From assembly GCA_024760905.1 (NCBI GenBank), contig CM045734.1, forward strand, positions 43,568,064 to 43,632,063: a stretch of DNA of 64,000 bases. Direction: 5' to 3'. Position numbers and translations under genes: made by a program. This document shows, piece after piece, positions 1-12,034 of this stretch (position 1 is the first letter of the stretch; every line of letters begins with the position of its first letter). Origin of the DNA: Plotosus lineatus. Its lineage: Eukaryota > Chordata > Actinopteri > Siluriformes > Plotosidae. The notes under the pieces were generated by a model. It saw only the letters and a list, made by a program, of their open reading frames with translations. It was not told the origin of the DNA and ran no database searches.

Positions 1-706
1 AAGGTATTCCCTGGAAAGGAGGGGAATGAAGGTTTGCCTCAGTAAGACAGAATACATGTGTTTGAACGACAAGGATCCAAGAGGAAAGGTGAGGTTACAG
101 GGGGCAAAGATAAAGGAGGTGGAAGATTTTAAGTCCAGAGCAATGGAGAGTGTGGAAAAGAGGTCAAGAAGCATGTGCAGACAGGTTGGAATGGATGGAG
201 AAAAGTGTCCGGTATGATGTGTGATAAGAGAGTATCGGCAAGAATGAAGGGAAAAGTGTACAAGACAGTGTTGAAGCCAACGATGTTGTATGGTTTAGAA
301 ACAGTGGCCCTGGGGAAAAAACAGGAGGCAGAGCTGGAGGTAGCAGCGATGAAAATGTTGAGGTTCTCTTTGGGAGTTACAAGGATAGGATCAGGAATGA
401 GTACATCAGAGGGACAGCACATGTTAGATGTTTTGGAGACAAAGTCAGGAAGGCTAGATTGAGATGGTTTGGACATGTACAGAGGAGGGATAGTGAGTAT
501 ATTGGTAGTAGGATGCTGAGGTTGGAACTACCAGGCAGAAGCCCTAGAGGAAGACCAAAGAGAAGCTTTATGGATGTGGTGAAGGAAGACATGAAGGTAG
601 TTGGAGTAAGAGTAGAAGATGCAGAGGATAGGGTGAGATGGAGGCAGATCATTTGCTGTGGCGACCCCTGAAGGGAACAGCCGAACGGAAAAGAAGAAAG
701 AAGAAG
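1..706 (+). mobile_element. Non-LTR retrotransposon 3' end (RTE-like), degenerate
   Basis: Homologous to the C-terminal part of the ORF seen at 14639-15407: [65 protein letters not shown] and a terminal CCGDP followed by TGA. Frameshifts split it into at least three frames. The 3' end is gaagggaacagccgaac plus an AAGAAG tail. It enters from outside the window. The RTE-type assignment is tentative. Confidence 0.85.
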
Positions 707-920
707 TGCTGTGTCTTTCAAAAAAATGGATAAACCCGTTATATGTATCCCAATGTATACTTGTTCGTTTTTTGATCGAAATTCTGTGTTAACACTGTTC
801 GGATCACTTGAAACCACGGAAAAAAGCATGACAAGTCATATTGTCTGGGAGAAATATATCACTGTGTGTTTTATTATTCCGTGGCTTGCTTACAGGCGAG
901 TGCAAATCTAATGGACTAGA

Positions 921-1240
921 AGGTAAAGGTAAAGTCTGTTGGGCTTTTTACACCTGAGCCATAGTGGCTCATCAGGCCAGTGCTTATCCCCGGTTTCCGT
1001 ATCATGAAGCAGTCAGGAGTTCAACTCCTCCTGGATGTGACGCTAGGCCATCACAGGTTACCTTCGCAGTATATTTACTGGTACCCATTTATACTGCTGG
1101 GTGAACAGAGGCACACTTGTGGTTCAGACCTTGCCCAGGGGTCTTTGCACAGTGGTGTGCTAACTGGGATTTGAACACACAACCTCCTGATCAGGTTGAT
1201 CATGAGCCCAGAACCCTAACCACTACGTCACTGACCCCAC
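921..1240 (-). mobile_element. tRNA-derived SINE, family B
   Basis: On the minus strand it begins with a tRNA-like head (ggggtcagtgacgtagtgg, B-box-like GTTCRAA) and ends near gggctttttacc. Related copies lie at 21494-21794, 38262-38358, 38625-38926 and 58705-58990. Confidence 0.75.
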
Positions 1241-1569
1241 AATGGACTAGAAACTGACTGAAAGAAGGGTCGACCAAAATACAGTGAACATTATGCAGAC
1301 TTAGTTTTAAGAAACCACAAGTTGGTCCTCTAAATTCTGGTACAGCTCATTAACAAAACTAAGGGATTTTCTCTGGAATAACAAAAGGCAGTTGCAAAAA
1401 TAAATAATTAACACAACAAAATGTGCGCCTAGCCGTGATTCCAACTCAGATCAGCTAACCAGGAATCCTACGTACGCACTGCTCGCTGCACTACAGAGAC
1501 ACCTATATGTTTGAAAATGTTATATAATGTGTATATAAAGCGGATTTAATGCATAGGTATACATTTGCC

Positions 1570-1630
1570 GGTGACCCCCCCCCCCCCACACACACACACA
1601 CACACACGCGCACACACACACACACACACC
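1570..1630. repeat. C-run and (CA)n microsatellite
   Basis: A run of about 10 C followed by CA dinucleotides interrupted once by GCGC. Otherwise 1241-2500 shows no gene; it is A/T-rich and non-coding. Confidence 0.9.
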
Positions 1631-2501
1631 TGTTTGTATGCATCATGTACACAAATCAATCACGCACCCCAACCTGGGCCATGCGTACAGTACATACTTT
1701 ATGGATGGTCCTAAAGAAACCAGAGAACCCAAAGGAAACCCACACTAGCAGTATCAAACCAGTAATTCTGGAGTAGTGAGGTGGCAATGATACCTTGTCC
1801 TGTTTTAAAATAAAAATTTAATATGATATACACTACTGCACATATCATTTGTAACCTTCTCCTACATTTTTGATCGATCAATAATGCAAGCTTTTGTACT
1901 TGCGCTATACAACTGGAATAGGAAGGGGGTTTTGAGGTCTGAAGGCATACTGACTTCGAGCTAGAATGATGTAAAGCCAAGAAGCACTTATCTTAATGAG
2001 CTGTCAGTGCCAAATATATTGTTCCTGCATTCAGTCCATCAGTGTCTGCAAGCTCAAGGAACCAGCTGCGTTCTTGCTAATAATACATAGCAAAGCTCAG
2101 ATGTAAAGATAATACAGAAAACGGGGTTATCATTATGAGAATTAAATATTAATGTAATTCACTACTTTTATGGCCTGTTTTATAGTTGAGTTTTGAGGAA
2201 CTCGTTACTGTAATGTAGGTGTATATAAAGATATAGAGCTTAACACTCCACACAGATTCATTCTTTATCGATTAGCCAAAATATGAAATATGAGCTTTAT
2301 TATCAGTAAAATCAAACAAACAAACAAAATCATTTAAATCATTGAACACTGATGCCCTGTGGTGTTTTGGCTGTTTTTTTATTATTATTATTTATTTTTA
2401 GCCCATTTAAATGTTAAAAAAAGCTTACATATACAGTATTTTTTGAGGATAACCACCTCATATCCCCAAACCCACCCTCTTAAATTTTAGGTAACACTAT
2501 A

Positions 2502-4102
2502 CAGTGGTATGAAAAAGTATCTGAACCTTTTGGAATTTCTCTCATTTCTGCATATCACACAGATGAAAAAACAGTGTCTACTTTAACTAAAACCACCCAA
2601 ACATTTATAGGTTTTCATATTTTAATGAGGATAGCATGAAAACAATGACAGAAGGGGGAGGAATAAGTAACTGAACCCTCTGCCTAAGGAGACTTAAAGA
2701 GCGATTGAAACCAATTTTTATCAAACAATTTAAGTCAGGTGTGTGTCCAATCACTGATGAGTGGCTTAAAGCTTCCCTGCTCACTATAAAACACAGACCT
2801 GGTAAGAATTGTCTTGATGAGAAGCATTGTCTGATGTGCACCATGGCTCACTCAAAAGAGCTGTCTGAAGACCTGCGATCAAAAATTGTTGATTTGTATA
2901 AAGCTGGGAAAGGATACAAAAACCATCTCTAAAAGTCTGGATGTTTATCAATCGACAGTCAGAGAAGTTTTCTACAAATGGAGAGAGTTTGGCACTGCTG
3001 CTTCTCCCCCAAGGAGTGGCCGTCCACCAAAGATGACGCCAAGAGTTGAGCGCAGAATACACAGACAGGTAAAAAAACCCTAGAGTGTCTGCTAAAGACT
3101 TACAGAAATCATTGGCACAGTCCAATATCTCTGTGCACACATCAACCATATGTAAAACAATGGCCAAGAATGGTGTTCATGGGAGGACTCCAAGGAGGAA
3201 CCCACGGCTGTCTAAAAGAACATTGTTGCTCGTTTAATGTTCGCAAAAAGGCACTTGGACACTACACAGAAATTTTGGCCAAATATTTTGTGGACTGATG
3301 AAACCAAAGTTGAATTGTTTGGGAGGAACACACATCATGTGTGGAGGAAAAATGGAACAGCTCACCAACATCAACACCTCATCCCCACTGTGAAGCATGG
3401 TGGAGGGTGCATCATGGTTTGGGGCTGTTTTGCTGCCTCGGGGCCTGGACAACTTGCAAGCATTAATGGAAAAATGAATTCAAAAGTTAATCAGGATGTT
3501 TTGCAGGAAAACCTGAGGCCGTCTGTCAGACAGTTGAAGCTAAAAAGAGGATGAATGCTGCAACAAGACAATGATCCAAAACACAGAAGTAAATCAACTT
3601 CAGACTGGTTTCAGAAGAACAAAATACACATTCTGGAGTGGCCAAGTCAAAGTCCAGACTTGAACCCCATTGAGATGCTGTGGCATCACCTCAAGACAGC
3701 GATTCATGCCAGACATCCCAGGAATCTGACTGAACTACAGCAGTTTTGCAAAGAAGAATGGGCAAAGATTAGTCCTGGTCGATGTACCAGACTGATCTGC
3801 AGCGACAGGAAGCGTCTGGTTGAAGTTATTGCTGCCAAAGGGGGGGGCACAAAATATTAAATGTGATGGTTCAGTTACTTATTCCTCCCCCTTCTGTCAT
3901 TGTTTGCATGCTATCCTTATTAAAATATGAAAACCTATAAATGTTTTGGTGGTTTTAGTTAAAGCAGACACTGTTTTTTCATCTCTGTGATTTTGACAAA
4001 TATCAGATGATGATCTGATTGATCAGATGATGATGATTGATGGTGATTTTATGCAGAAATGTGAGAAATTCCAAAAGGTTCAGATACTTTTTCATACCAC
4101 TG
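2502..4102 (+). mobile_element. Tc1/mariner transposon, full length but decayed
   Basis: Flanked by TA. The ends cagtggtatgaaaaagtatc and its reverse complement are exact, and inverted repeats extend about 180-230 bp inward (to about 2690 on the left, from about 3868 on the right), so it is of the long-IR, IR/DR type. The right repeat holds a GATGAT-rich insertion near 4000-4045. It carries a broken transposase. Confidence 0.93.
2843..3860 (+). pseudogene. Tc1 transposase, disrupted
   Basis: Starts MAHSKELSEDLRSKIVDLYK (paired-like HTH), shifts frame after about residue 27, and continues with KTISKSLDVYQSTVREV and the GRPPK hook-like motif. A stop follows near 3083 and further frame changes come after it. 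The DDE catalytic domain is recognisable: WTDETKVELFG near 3290, then LQQDNDPKH near 3560 and SPDLNPIEMLWH with the third acidic residue. It cannot make an intact protein. Confidence 0.9.
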
Positions 4103-4422
4103 TACCTCATAGCGTTACGCATAGCATGCGACAAACAGCATTTTATCACATTACTGGTGCAATAATACTATAAATAATTATGATGATGAATCTTTGCACA
4201 GTCAGAAGTCATGCATATGAGGTTAAACAGTTGTTCCAAATTGATTGTGTGTGTGAGTGTGTGTGTGCACCCTGCAAATAAATGGTCCAGCCAGCTATTC
4301 AAGTTGTATCCCACCTTCATCATGTAACTATATCAGTGTTAAGCATATCCGCAAATTAATCAGTAATAATAATAAGAATAATAATAATGATAATAATAAT
4401 GATAGTACCATTAAGTCAGCAT

Positions 4423-4766
4423 GGGACAGTGGTGGCCTAGTGTTCTAGGTGCTGGATCACTGATCCTAAGGTTGGGGGTTCAAGCCCCACTCACTACAGG
4501 CTGTCACTGTCCCCCCCATTGCAGCTAACTGGGTTATTAAAGGCCGGTCATGCCTTTCATTGTCTATGGTGAGAGGTTCATGCAAAAGAACCGCTGCTGC
4601 CTTTCGACAAGAGTAGCTGCAAAGCCGTCAGCGTGTTTCCGCCCTGTGATGGCCTGGAAAGCTGTCCTGGGAGTACTCTGCCCTCGCCCGGAGTCGGCTG
4701 GGATGGTCGCCAGCCTCCCTGCGACCCTAATTAGGATTAAGTGGTTACAGAAAATTACCTGAACCA
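4423..4766 (+). mobile_element. SINE family A, GACCCTAATTAGG-tail type
   Basis: tRNA-like head (acagtggtggcctagtg, B-box-like GGTTCAAGCCC), a shared body (agctaactgggttat, tgatggcctgg) and a 3' end gaccctaattaggattaag plus ggttacagaaaat. Other copies with this tail: 6686-7019, 17449-17768, 31265-31503 (headless), 47833-48063, 49913-50130, 52117-52437, 53098-53408, 54668-55004 (-), 62036-62373. Confidence 0.85.
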
Positions 4767-5044
4767 TTGAGTCAAAACTCTGAGAGTGTGGAGTTATTTT
4801 AAAGTGTAGATTTATTACTTGCTCTAGTTGGAGGTCGTCAGTCTTTGTTTGAGGACAGCCAATGATTTGATTATTTCATTGGTACAGAGATGAAGACCTG
4901 CCAGGTACTGGTTGCAGTGGCCCAATTTCAGGAAGGCAAGGGGAGAACCCAGGTGACTTCTGCATACAGAAGTAGGGGAATTCTGATGCTATATAGGATA
5001 AACTAAATATATGATAAGACATGTCCAACCCAGTTAAAAAATAG

Positions 5045-5270
5045 TTGAAGGTGAGGCACATTCTGAACATCTTGCCAGTCCATGCAGGCTTAAGATACAA
5101 ACAACTATTCACACTTACAGGCAATTTGGAAGAGACTTTTAGGCTAATGTGCATGTTTTTGGACTGTGGGAGGAAACTGGAGTACAGGGAGAAAACCCAT
5201 ACAAGCACTCTACGCCAATACGCCCGAGCCTGGGATTTGAACCCAGCATCTTCTTACTGTAGGTGAAAAT
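5045..5270 (-). mobile_element. SINE family C fragment (V-SINE-like body)
   Basis: Contains the widespread fish motif gtgcatgtttttggactgtg, a grammar shared with 27891-28200, 37418-37750, 39496-39815, 44139-44437, 48360-48636, 51775-52085 and 62753-62975. Confidence 0.6.
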
Positions 5271-5464
5271 AATTTTACCATTACCTCTCTGCTGACAGAC
5301 AAAATAAATATTAGTATTTGTAAAATAAATACAAAAAAAAAACAGTTTTCATGATAAAAATACTTATAAACTCAAAAAAAAACCCCCACATCAGTAAGAT
5401 AAGGGTGTCGTTAATATTATTTGGCATGTCCACCCTCCTCATCCAGTTTCTCATCAACAGCTTC

Positions 5465-5640
5465 GTTTTCCAACGGCAACTTCCGCATATGCGTTTCCAC
5501 GGCAACATCTTGTCCAATCACAATAGGCTATGAATAGCATGCGAATATATTAACCAATCCGAGTTCGTTTTGTTTGGCTTCTCTACTATTTGAACTGCGG
5601 ACTCGTGAGTCAACACTGTTTAAAACGCTGGCGCACATGT
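5465..5640 (+). promoter_or_regulatory. poc5: Putative POC5 promoter with X-box (RFX-like) and CCAAT motifs
   Basis: GTTTCCACGGCAAC at 5493-5506 fits the RFX X-box layout (GTNNCC, short spacer, RGYAAC), the usual control site of ciliary and centriolar genes. A related sequence, GTTTTCCAACGGCAAC, lies at 5465-5480. CCAAT boxes follow at 5514-5518 and 5554-5558. The cluster lies about 450-540 bp upstream of the POC5 start codon, in a stretch free of obvious repeats. The transcription start is not visible directly. Confidence 0.6.
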
Positions 5641-6005
5641 AAGCAAATAAAATTAAACCAGTTGAATAATTTAATAAGTTAATGTTGTTGAAAATGTCTA
5701 GCTTCCTGTAGCGCTTTGTATTTTCCTGCTCGATTAGCCGGTAGTTAGCTAGCATGAATTGCTTGTGAAGGTCTTGTCAGTTTCATCAGGAATTTATTGC
5801 TTTGGTGGATATTGAAACGGTTTATTTTGTTAAATGACTGTTTTCTGGTGTTTTGTTTAAAAAGAAAACAAATATATGCTAAAAATAATAGTTCAGTTTA
5901 GGTGGCTGATCAATAGGGGTATTATATTACTAGCAGTATTGCTAAATTTAAAGCAGCTTGGTATGCTAACTTCATTCAATGTCGAGTTCTCATATGATGA
6001 TCTAG

Positions 6006-9000
6006 ATGTCTCAGGTGTCCTCAGATGAAGGTGAGCTGACCGGTCCACACCTACCCAAGGACTCAGACAGAGACACCTCAGAATCTTCAGAGCTGCAGGT
6101 GAGAGGAGTTGTTATTGTTATTATTATTTTTTTCCAAAGTTTGTTGTGAGTTCAAATCATTTCAGAGCCATTTTCTATCATGAGTCATGCCATTGTTGTT
6201 TATTTATTTATTTATTTATTTTTTGGCTGTCTTGTATTAGGAGGAGTATGAAGAGCTGCTTCGTTTTGCTGTAGTCACACCAAAGTACGATCCAAATATC
6301 CCACTGCAGCCAAATTCCAGTGCAATGGATCCTGCAAGACCTGTGGCAGTTGAAGGTTCGAGCTTTTCTTCATATACTAATGATACATTTAAATGAGAAT
6401 GGTGTACTGTATATGGAAACTGAAATCCAAGTAAATTACCTTCTGATATTGTTTGTATTCAGACAGCAGAGCCCCGTTGGTATGAAGCAAAATTTAGATA
6501 GTTTTCCCATGGCCTTGCCTGAGTCATGCTAATTGGCTGTTATGTACTGCTGACTTGCATGAGGACAGAAACAAACAAACAAACAAAAAAAATACCAGAC
6601 TTGATAATTCCACCCCCTCAAATAAAGGCTCATACATCACTGCTCAGTCTCACACAGAAAAACCCCACACTATATCAGAAATAATGGGCAGTGGTGGCCT
6701 AGTGGTATAGGGCGCTGGATCGCTGATGCTAAGGTTGGGGGTTGGAGTGCCACTCTCCACAAGGTTGTCACCGTGTTCCCCCAGTGCGGCTAACTGAGTT
6801 ATCAAATGTCTCTCACTGTCTATGGTTTGAGGTGTAAAAGAACCATTGCTGACTATCGACAAGAGTAGCTATCAAGCGGTCAGCGTGTTTCCGCCCTGCG
6901 ATGGCCTGGCGAGCTGTCCAGGGTGTATTCTGCCTTCGCCTGGAGTCGGCTGGGCTGGGCGCCAGCCTCCCCACGACCCTAATTGTGATTAAGCGGTTAT
7001 AGAAAATGAACTGAACTGATATCAGAAGTAGGCAGGTAAACTTTTTCAGAGCAGAATAACAAACATGAACAAGAATATGGAACATGAACATTATGATAAA
7101 TGGATATTTTAACTAAGAAGACTAACTGGTCAGGCACTGAAACGTGATAAAAAAAAATTGCTCTCATGACACCAGCCTTGGAAATCTATTGATAGATGTC
7201 TGTCAACAATTTCTCTTTTCGGCAGTGCCTAAATCTATATTAGTTTTCCTGACTCCAGTGTCTTTACCTTCACCTTTTTTCGCCAGTATGCGAGGAGATT
7301 TCTGCTACCAGTACTCCACAGTTTGAAGGATCACGACCACAGAGTCGAATTTCAGAAGGTAAACTTAACACCCTAGTAATGTAACACTATGATAAAGATC
7401 ATGTTAACTACATTTGCTGTACAAAACTGTTTTCAGGGGAGGCGGTGTCATCCAGGTCCAACGGGGACTCGGAAGAATCACATGTTGACTACAACAGGTC
7501 TGGAAAGAGTAGTCCAGATCATGTGATCACTGTGCGGACCGAGATGTTTGTGTCTGAGGAAAACCTGAACAAGATGGAGGACATTTTGGATACATGGAGC
7601 AACAATTTGAAGGTTTACATTTCTTCTGGAATGTCTTGTTTTACAAGTAATTTGTCTTCTAGTACTTTTGTATAGTTACAGATTCCTACAGTAAGTTATG
7701 TGTATATAGCTCTATATCTGTCTACATTATCTGGGATTAACAATATTGTTTTTTTTTTTCCACCAACATAATCAGCACTGTTTCTAAAAATTTATTCCCT
7801 GTCAATGAACCTTGGTGGGTAAGAATCTGGGTTTCTGATCTGAAGGTCAGGGGTTCAATCCCCAGTACCTCGTTTGCTCAGTTCTTTGAAAATTATGATT
7901 GTAAGTCACTATGGATTAATTCCAAGCAGCCGAATATCATAAATGTAAGCAGAATCTGATAAGACTGTCTCATCCAATTTCCTTCTTCTTTTCCTTTCAG
8001 CTGTTCCCTTTTTCAGGGGTCACCACAGTGAATCATCTGATTCGCATGTTTGATTTGGCATAGGTTTTTATGTCAGATGCCCTTCCTGACACTACCCTTT
8101 AGCAAGGGGCAGAAACACGGTGATGGCTTTGCAGCTACTCTTGTTGAAAGTCAGCAATGGTTCTTTTACATGAACCTCTCACCATAGACAGTGAGAGACA
8201 TGGCCAGCCTTTGATAACCCACTTAGCTGCACTGGGGGGACAGTGACAACGTTGTGGAGAGTGGGACTCGAACCCCCAACCTTAGGATCAGCAATCCAGC
8301 ACCTTTTACCACCGGGCCACCACTTTCCTTATTGTCTCTTAATACCACTCTTTCTTTAAACTAGGAGCATCACACTCATTTTCACTGAGGGCCACATCCC
8401 TAAGTTGAGGTCACTGAAGGGCAACCATGAAATTTACATGGCTATATTGTTTATGCATTGGTCCTCTTTTACTTTATTAGCTTTCCTTTTCTGACTGTAG
8501 CTGACAATGATTAATTGGCTTGCAATGTCATTACATAAATGGATTGCTGCTGATGCTTGAAATAGTTTGGTTCCACCAAGTGGATGGATTATTTACATTT
8601 CATGGTAATGGTTTATGCAAAGAGTATACAGTAATCATGTACTTTAAAAGCTTTCCTGGGCCACGTTATGACTTGGGGGGCCGGATTTAATCTGCAGGCC
8701 TGGAGTTTTAAGCTCTTGAGATATTTTAGAAAAACTTGCTTGAATCATGTAAAACTGCGAGACGTGACTGTTCTGCAAACTCTGCCCCGACTATACTCCG
8801 AGTCCCTCATAAGGCAGCATTGAGCTCTGAAAACTGAATACAAATGTAAAATTTCGAGGATTAAGTCTTCACATTGTGCAATTAAGATGATGGGGCAAAG
8901 CTGTGAAGTCTCACGTACTTGTTTTCCTGTAGAGTAATGTGATGGCTGAGCTACGGAAATGGAAAGTGGCCTTTGTGGAGCAACACAGAATGGAGATGAT

Positions 9001-11959
9001 GAAAGAGAGAGAAAAATATGCCACTCACATAGCAGGCGTTCATGCAGAGATGGACAACCTCAAAGACCTGCTCAATACCTACCAGATCTCCAATCAGAGG
9101 AAAGATGAGGTGTGTAGTACGTTCCACTTGAAATAGACTGCAGTAGAAATTAGTTAGTAATTATTATAATGATATGAAACAATATTCAAATTGTGACACC
9201 AGTTGAGGTCAAGTGGAATTATGAATTTTATTGCTTGCGTACAGATACCAACAGGATTAGTTATCTCTCAAGAAATGTATACAGGCACTTTCAGGTTCAC
9301 GTCCTCTCCTCATCCTGTAGGTGATTGTGAATCTGACACGGGCGGTTGACAGGCAGCGGGAGCGTCTGGAGCTGATGAGGAGCTTCACCCAGTGGAGACT
9401 CCACCACTGTGCTGTCAAAGAGGAGGTGAGCCGCATGACAGCCCTGCAGCACGCTGACTGAGGGCCAGCAACTCTTCCAGATACCTTTTAGTTATTTATG
9501 TCGGCCTTACGTAAATATTCTTACATTATTTTGACAGATTTTGTGAGGTTTTTTGGCTTTGAGTGCTTCTTTTTTAGCTCTGATTTGTGTGCTAAATGTG
9601 GAAATAAAACTCAGGCTGCATATATTTTATTTATAATGATTGTAATAATATTAACACAGATAATTGGCCAAAGATTTTTAATTATATTAATTAAAAATAA
9701 AAGTATAAAGTGTATATTCAAGTGTACTTTATTTTGTGACACCTTTATTAAAGGAACTAGTCACAAAACAGCTTGACTAATAACCAGATAGCAAGACAAT
9801 GATGTGTGTATCAGGCACAGGCGAGCAGGTTAGCAGAGCAGCACTACCAGCTACAGTTGAAGAAGAAGGTGTGGGCTGCCTGGCACTCGCTGATTGAAAG
9901 AGATTGGCGGGAGATGGCAGAGAAGGCGTGCCGTGCTCGTGCCGAAGAGGTCTGTCTGCAGCTGTCTGCTGACTATGAGGCTAAACTGGCAGAGGTAAAA
10001 GGACCTGGAAACCTTTGTTGATTTGGTATTATTAATGGTTGTTTCTAATGGAGTTTGTGTGTGTGCGCATGCATGCGCGTGTGTTGTAGCATGTGGAGGC
10101 TCTGCAGAAAGCCCAAGCCGAGATCCAAAGGCTGCACAGGGAGAGAGATCGCTATGAAGACTCCATGAAGAAGGCGTTCATGCGTGGTGTCTGTGCTCTT
10201 AACATCGAGGCACTCAGCATGTTCCAGACTGCAGACACAAGCAGACAGGAGCAAGGCAGGGCAAGCTTTCTCTTACTAAAACTGACAGTACAAAAACAAT
10301 GACACTAGGCCATGAGAGGCGTATAGTAAACAACTTTGCTGTTCTAGACACCTTGCAACTAATATGTTGGGCAGTCTGAGGACGGGAGGGACCGAGACAG
10401 AGAAGTAAACATGTTATGTAAAGATGGTGCAGTGTATTTAGGGCTCAGAATTTTAGCAGTCTAAGTTGACTTTATTGTTATTAATTCAGTGTGACAGTAA
10501 ATTAAAGGTAAATTTGAAAATATGAAGTCAGTAATACTGATGTTCTGGCCTTGTATTAATAATTTTTAAGTCTCTACATTGTAAAATTCTCTTGAAATCC
10601 TTACATGGCTGTTAAAGTTACTAGGCTATTAAAAAAGCCTGCCTAGTTTACCTGTGTGTGCTCTGTCTGTACACACAAGTTTGGTCAAATCCGATCTAGC
10701 TGACATCTATCTCTGAAAAACAATTACAGTGGAACCTCAAATTACGAAAGCCCTAACAAACGAATAATCCAGGTTACGTAAAACATTTTCCCATAATTTT
10801 TGTCTCTGGATACAAAACAAGTTCACGTTACAAAAGCACCATCTCAAAAATTCAAATAACGCACGAGTTGCTCTCGCATTGACTACATTTCCCAACATCA
10901 TGCACCGCTGGCCTCCCATTGGCTAGGAGGGATGATGCAGCTCCCTCCCATTGGCTATTACTGTATGGAGCACCCATAATGCTTTTTGTGTAAAGGACAG
11001 AGTTACTGTTGTTTCATGAGTTTTTCAAGTGTGCTCGTTGCAACTTTATCTTTTGGCTCAGGCTTTTAACCTTGCATAAACATTTGTAAGATTATATCTC
11101 TGCTAAAAAGACATGGTCAACACACACACACCCAGTGCGAGTGAAAATAAGAAGCGGGCTCGTGGCATGCGGTTGAGTGATATCGCAAAGGAATATGGCC
11201 AAACCCGTCTACCATCGGAATGATATCGAAGCAGAAGGCCTAAAAACGTATACTTTTACAATTTTTAATGGGTTTTGGGGGCCTTGGAATGAGTCACCCG
11301 TTTTACATGTAAAATCCGGTTCAATTTACGAAAAATCCAGGTTACGAAAAAGGCTCTGGAACAAATTATTTTCATAAGGTGAGGCACCACTGTATTTAAA
11401 CCTAAGGCACTATGCTATTGATCATAAGCTTTCTGTACTCGGGAAAATTTAGTTCTGCCTCACTGGGATATAAGGGGGATTTATTTCCATCATTTCTGCT
11501 GATGAGTTTGAACCATATCTGAATAAAGAGTAAACTGGTATATTCTTCAGATCCACCACCATCAGGAGACGATCCCAGCTCTAGCTCAATGGCTAGTCGT
11601 CCGATCTTTACTGCATCGTCAGCACACCTAACTCCAATCAACATGGAAACTCCAGAGCAGCCCGTCCACCCCCGCACTAACACAGATGAAACAGAAGCAG
11701 TAAGACATGAGCACTACAGTAGCATTGCTTAAATGGGTCACAGATTTCTTTTTCTCATTTGACCAGATGCTCAAATTTACATCTAATCAATGCACAACAT
11801 GTGTTTTTTTTTTTTTTTTTTGGGGGGGGGGGTTATATAAAGAAACTGTATATTTCAGTTAATAGTCATTAGGGAATGCATTTCATTATAAATATTTTTT
11901 CTAGTCATTCTTTTTTGGGTCACTGGTTCCCTGTTCTGTATGAATATAAAGTTCACAGC

Positions 11960-12034
<75 letters not shown>

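Noticed and set aside
4423..4500. tRNA genes at SINE heads
   Set aside because: A and B box-like motifs are present in dozens of copies, but the sequences do not fold into a full cloverleaf and all are followed by the same SINE body.
10090..10302. POC5 exon extended to the stop near 10302
   Set aside because: The extra residues ([15 protein letters not shown]) do not resemble POC5, and four further exons with clear POC5 similarity follow.
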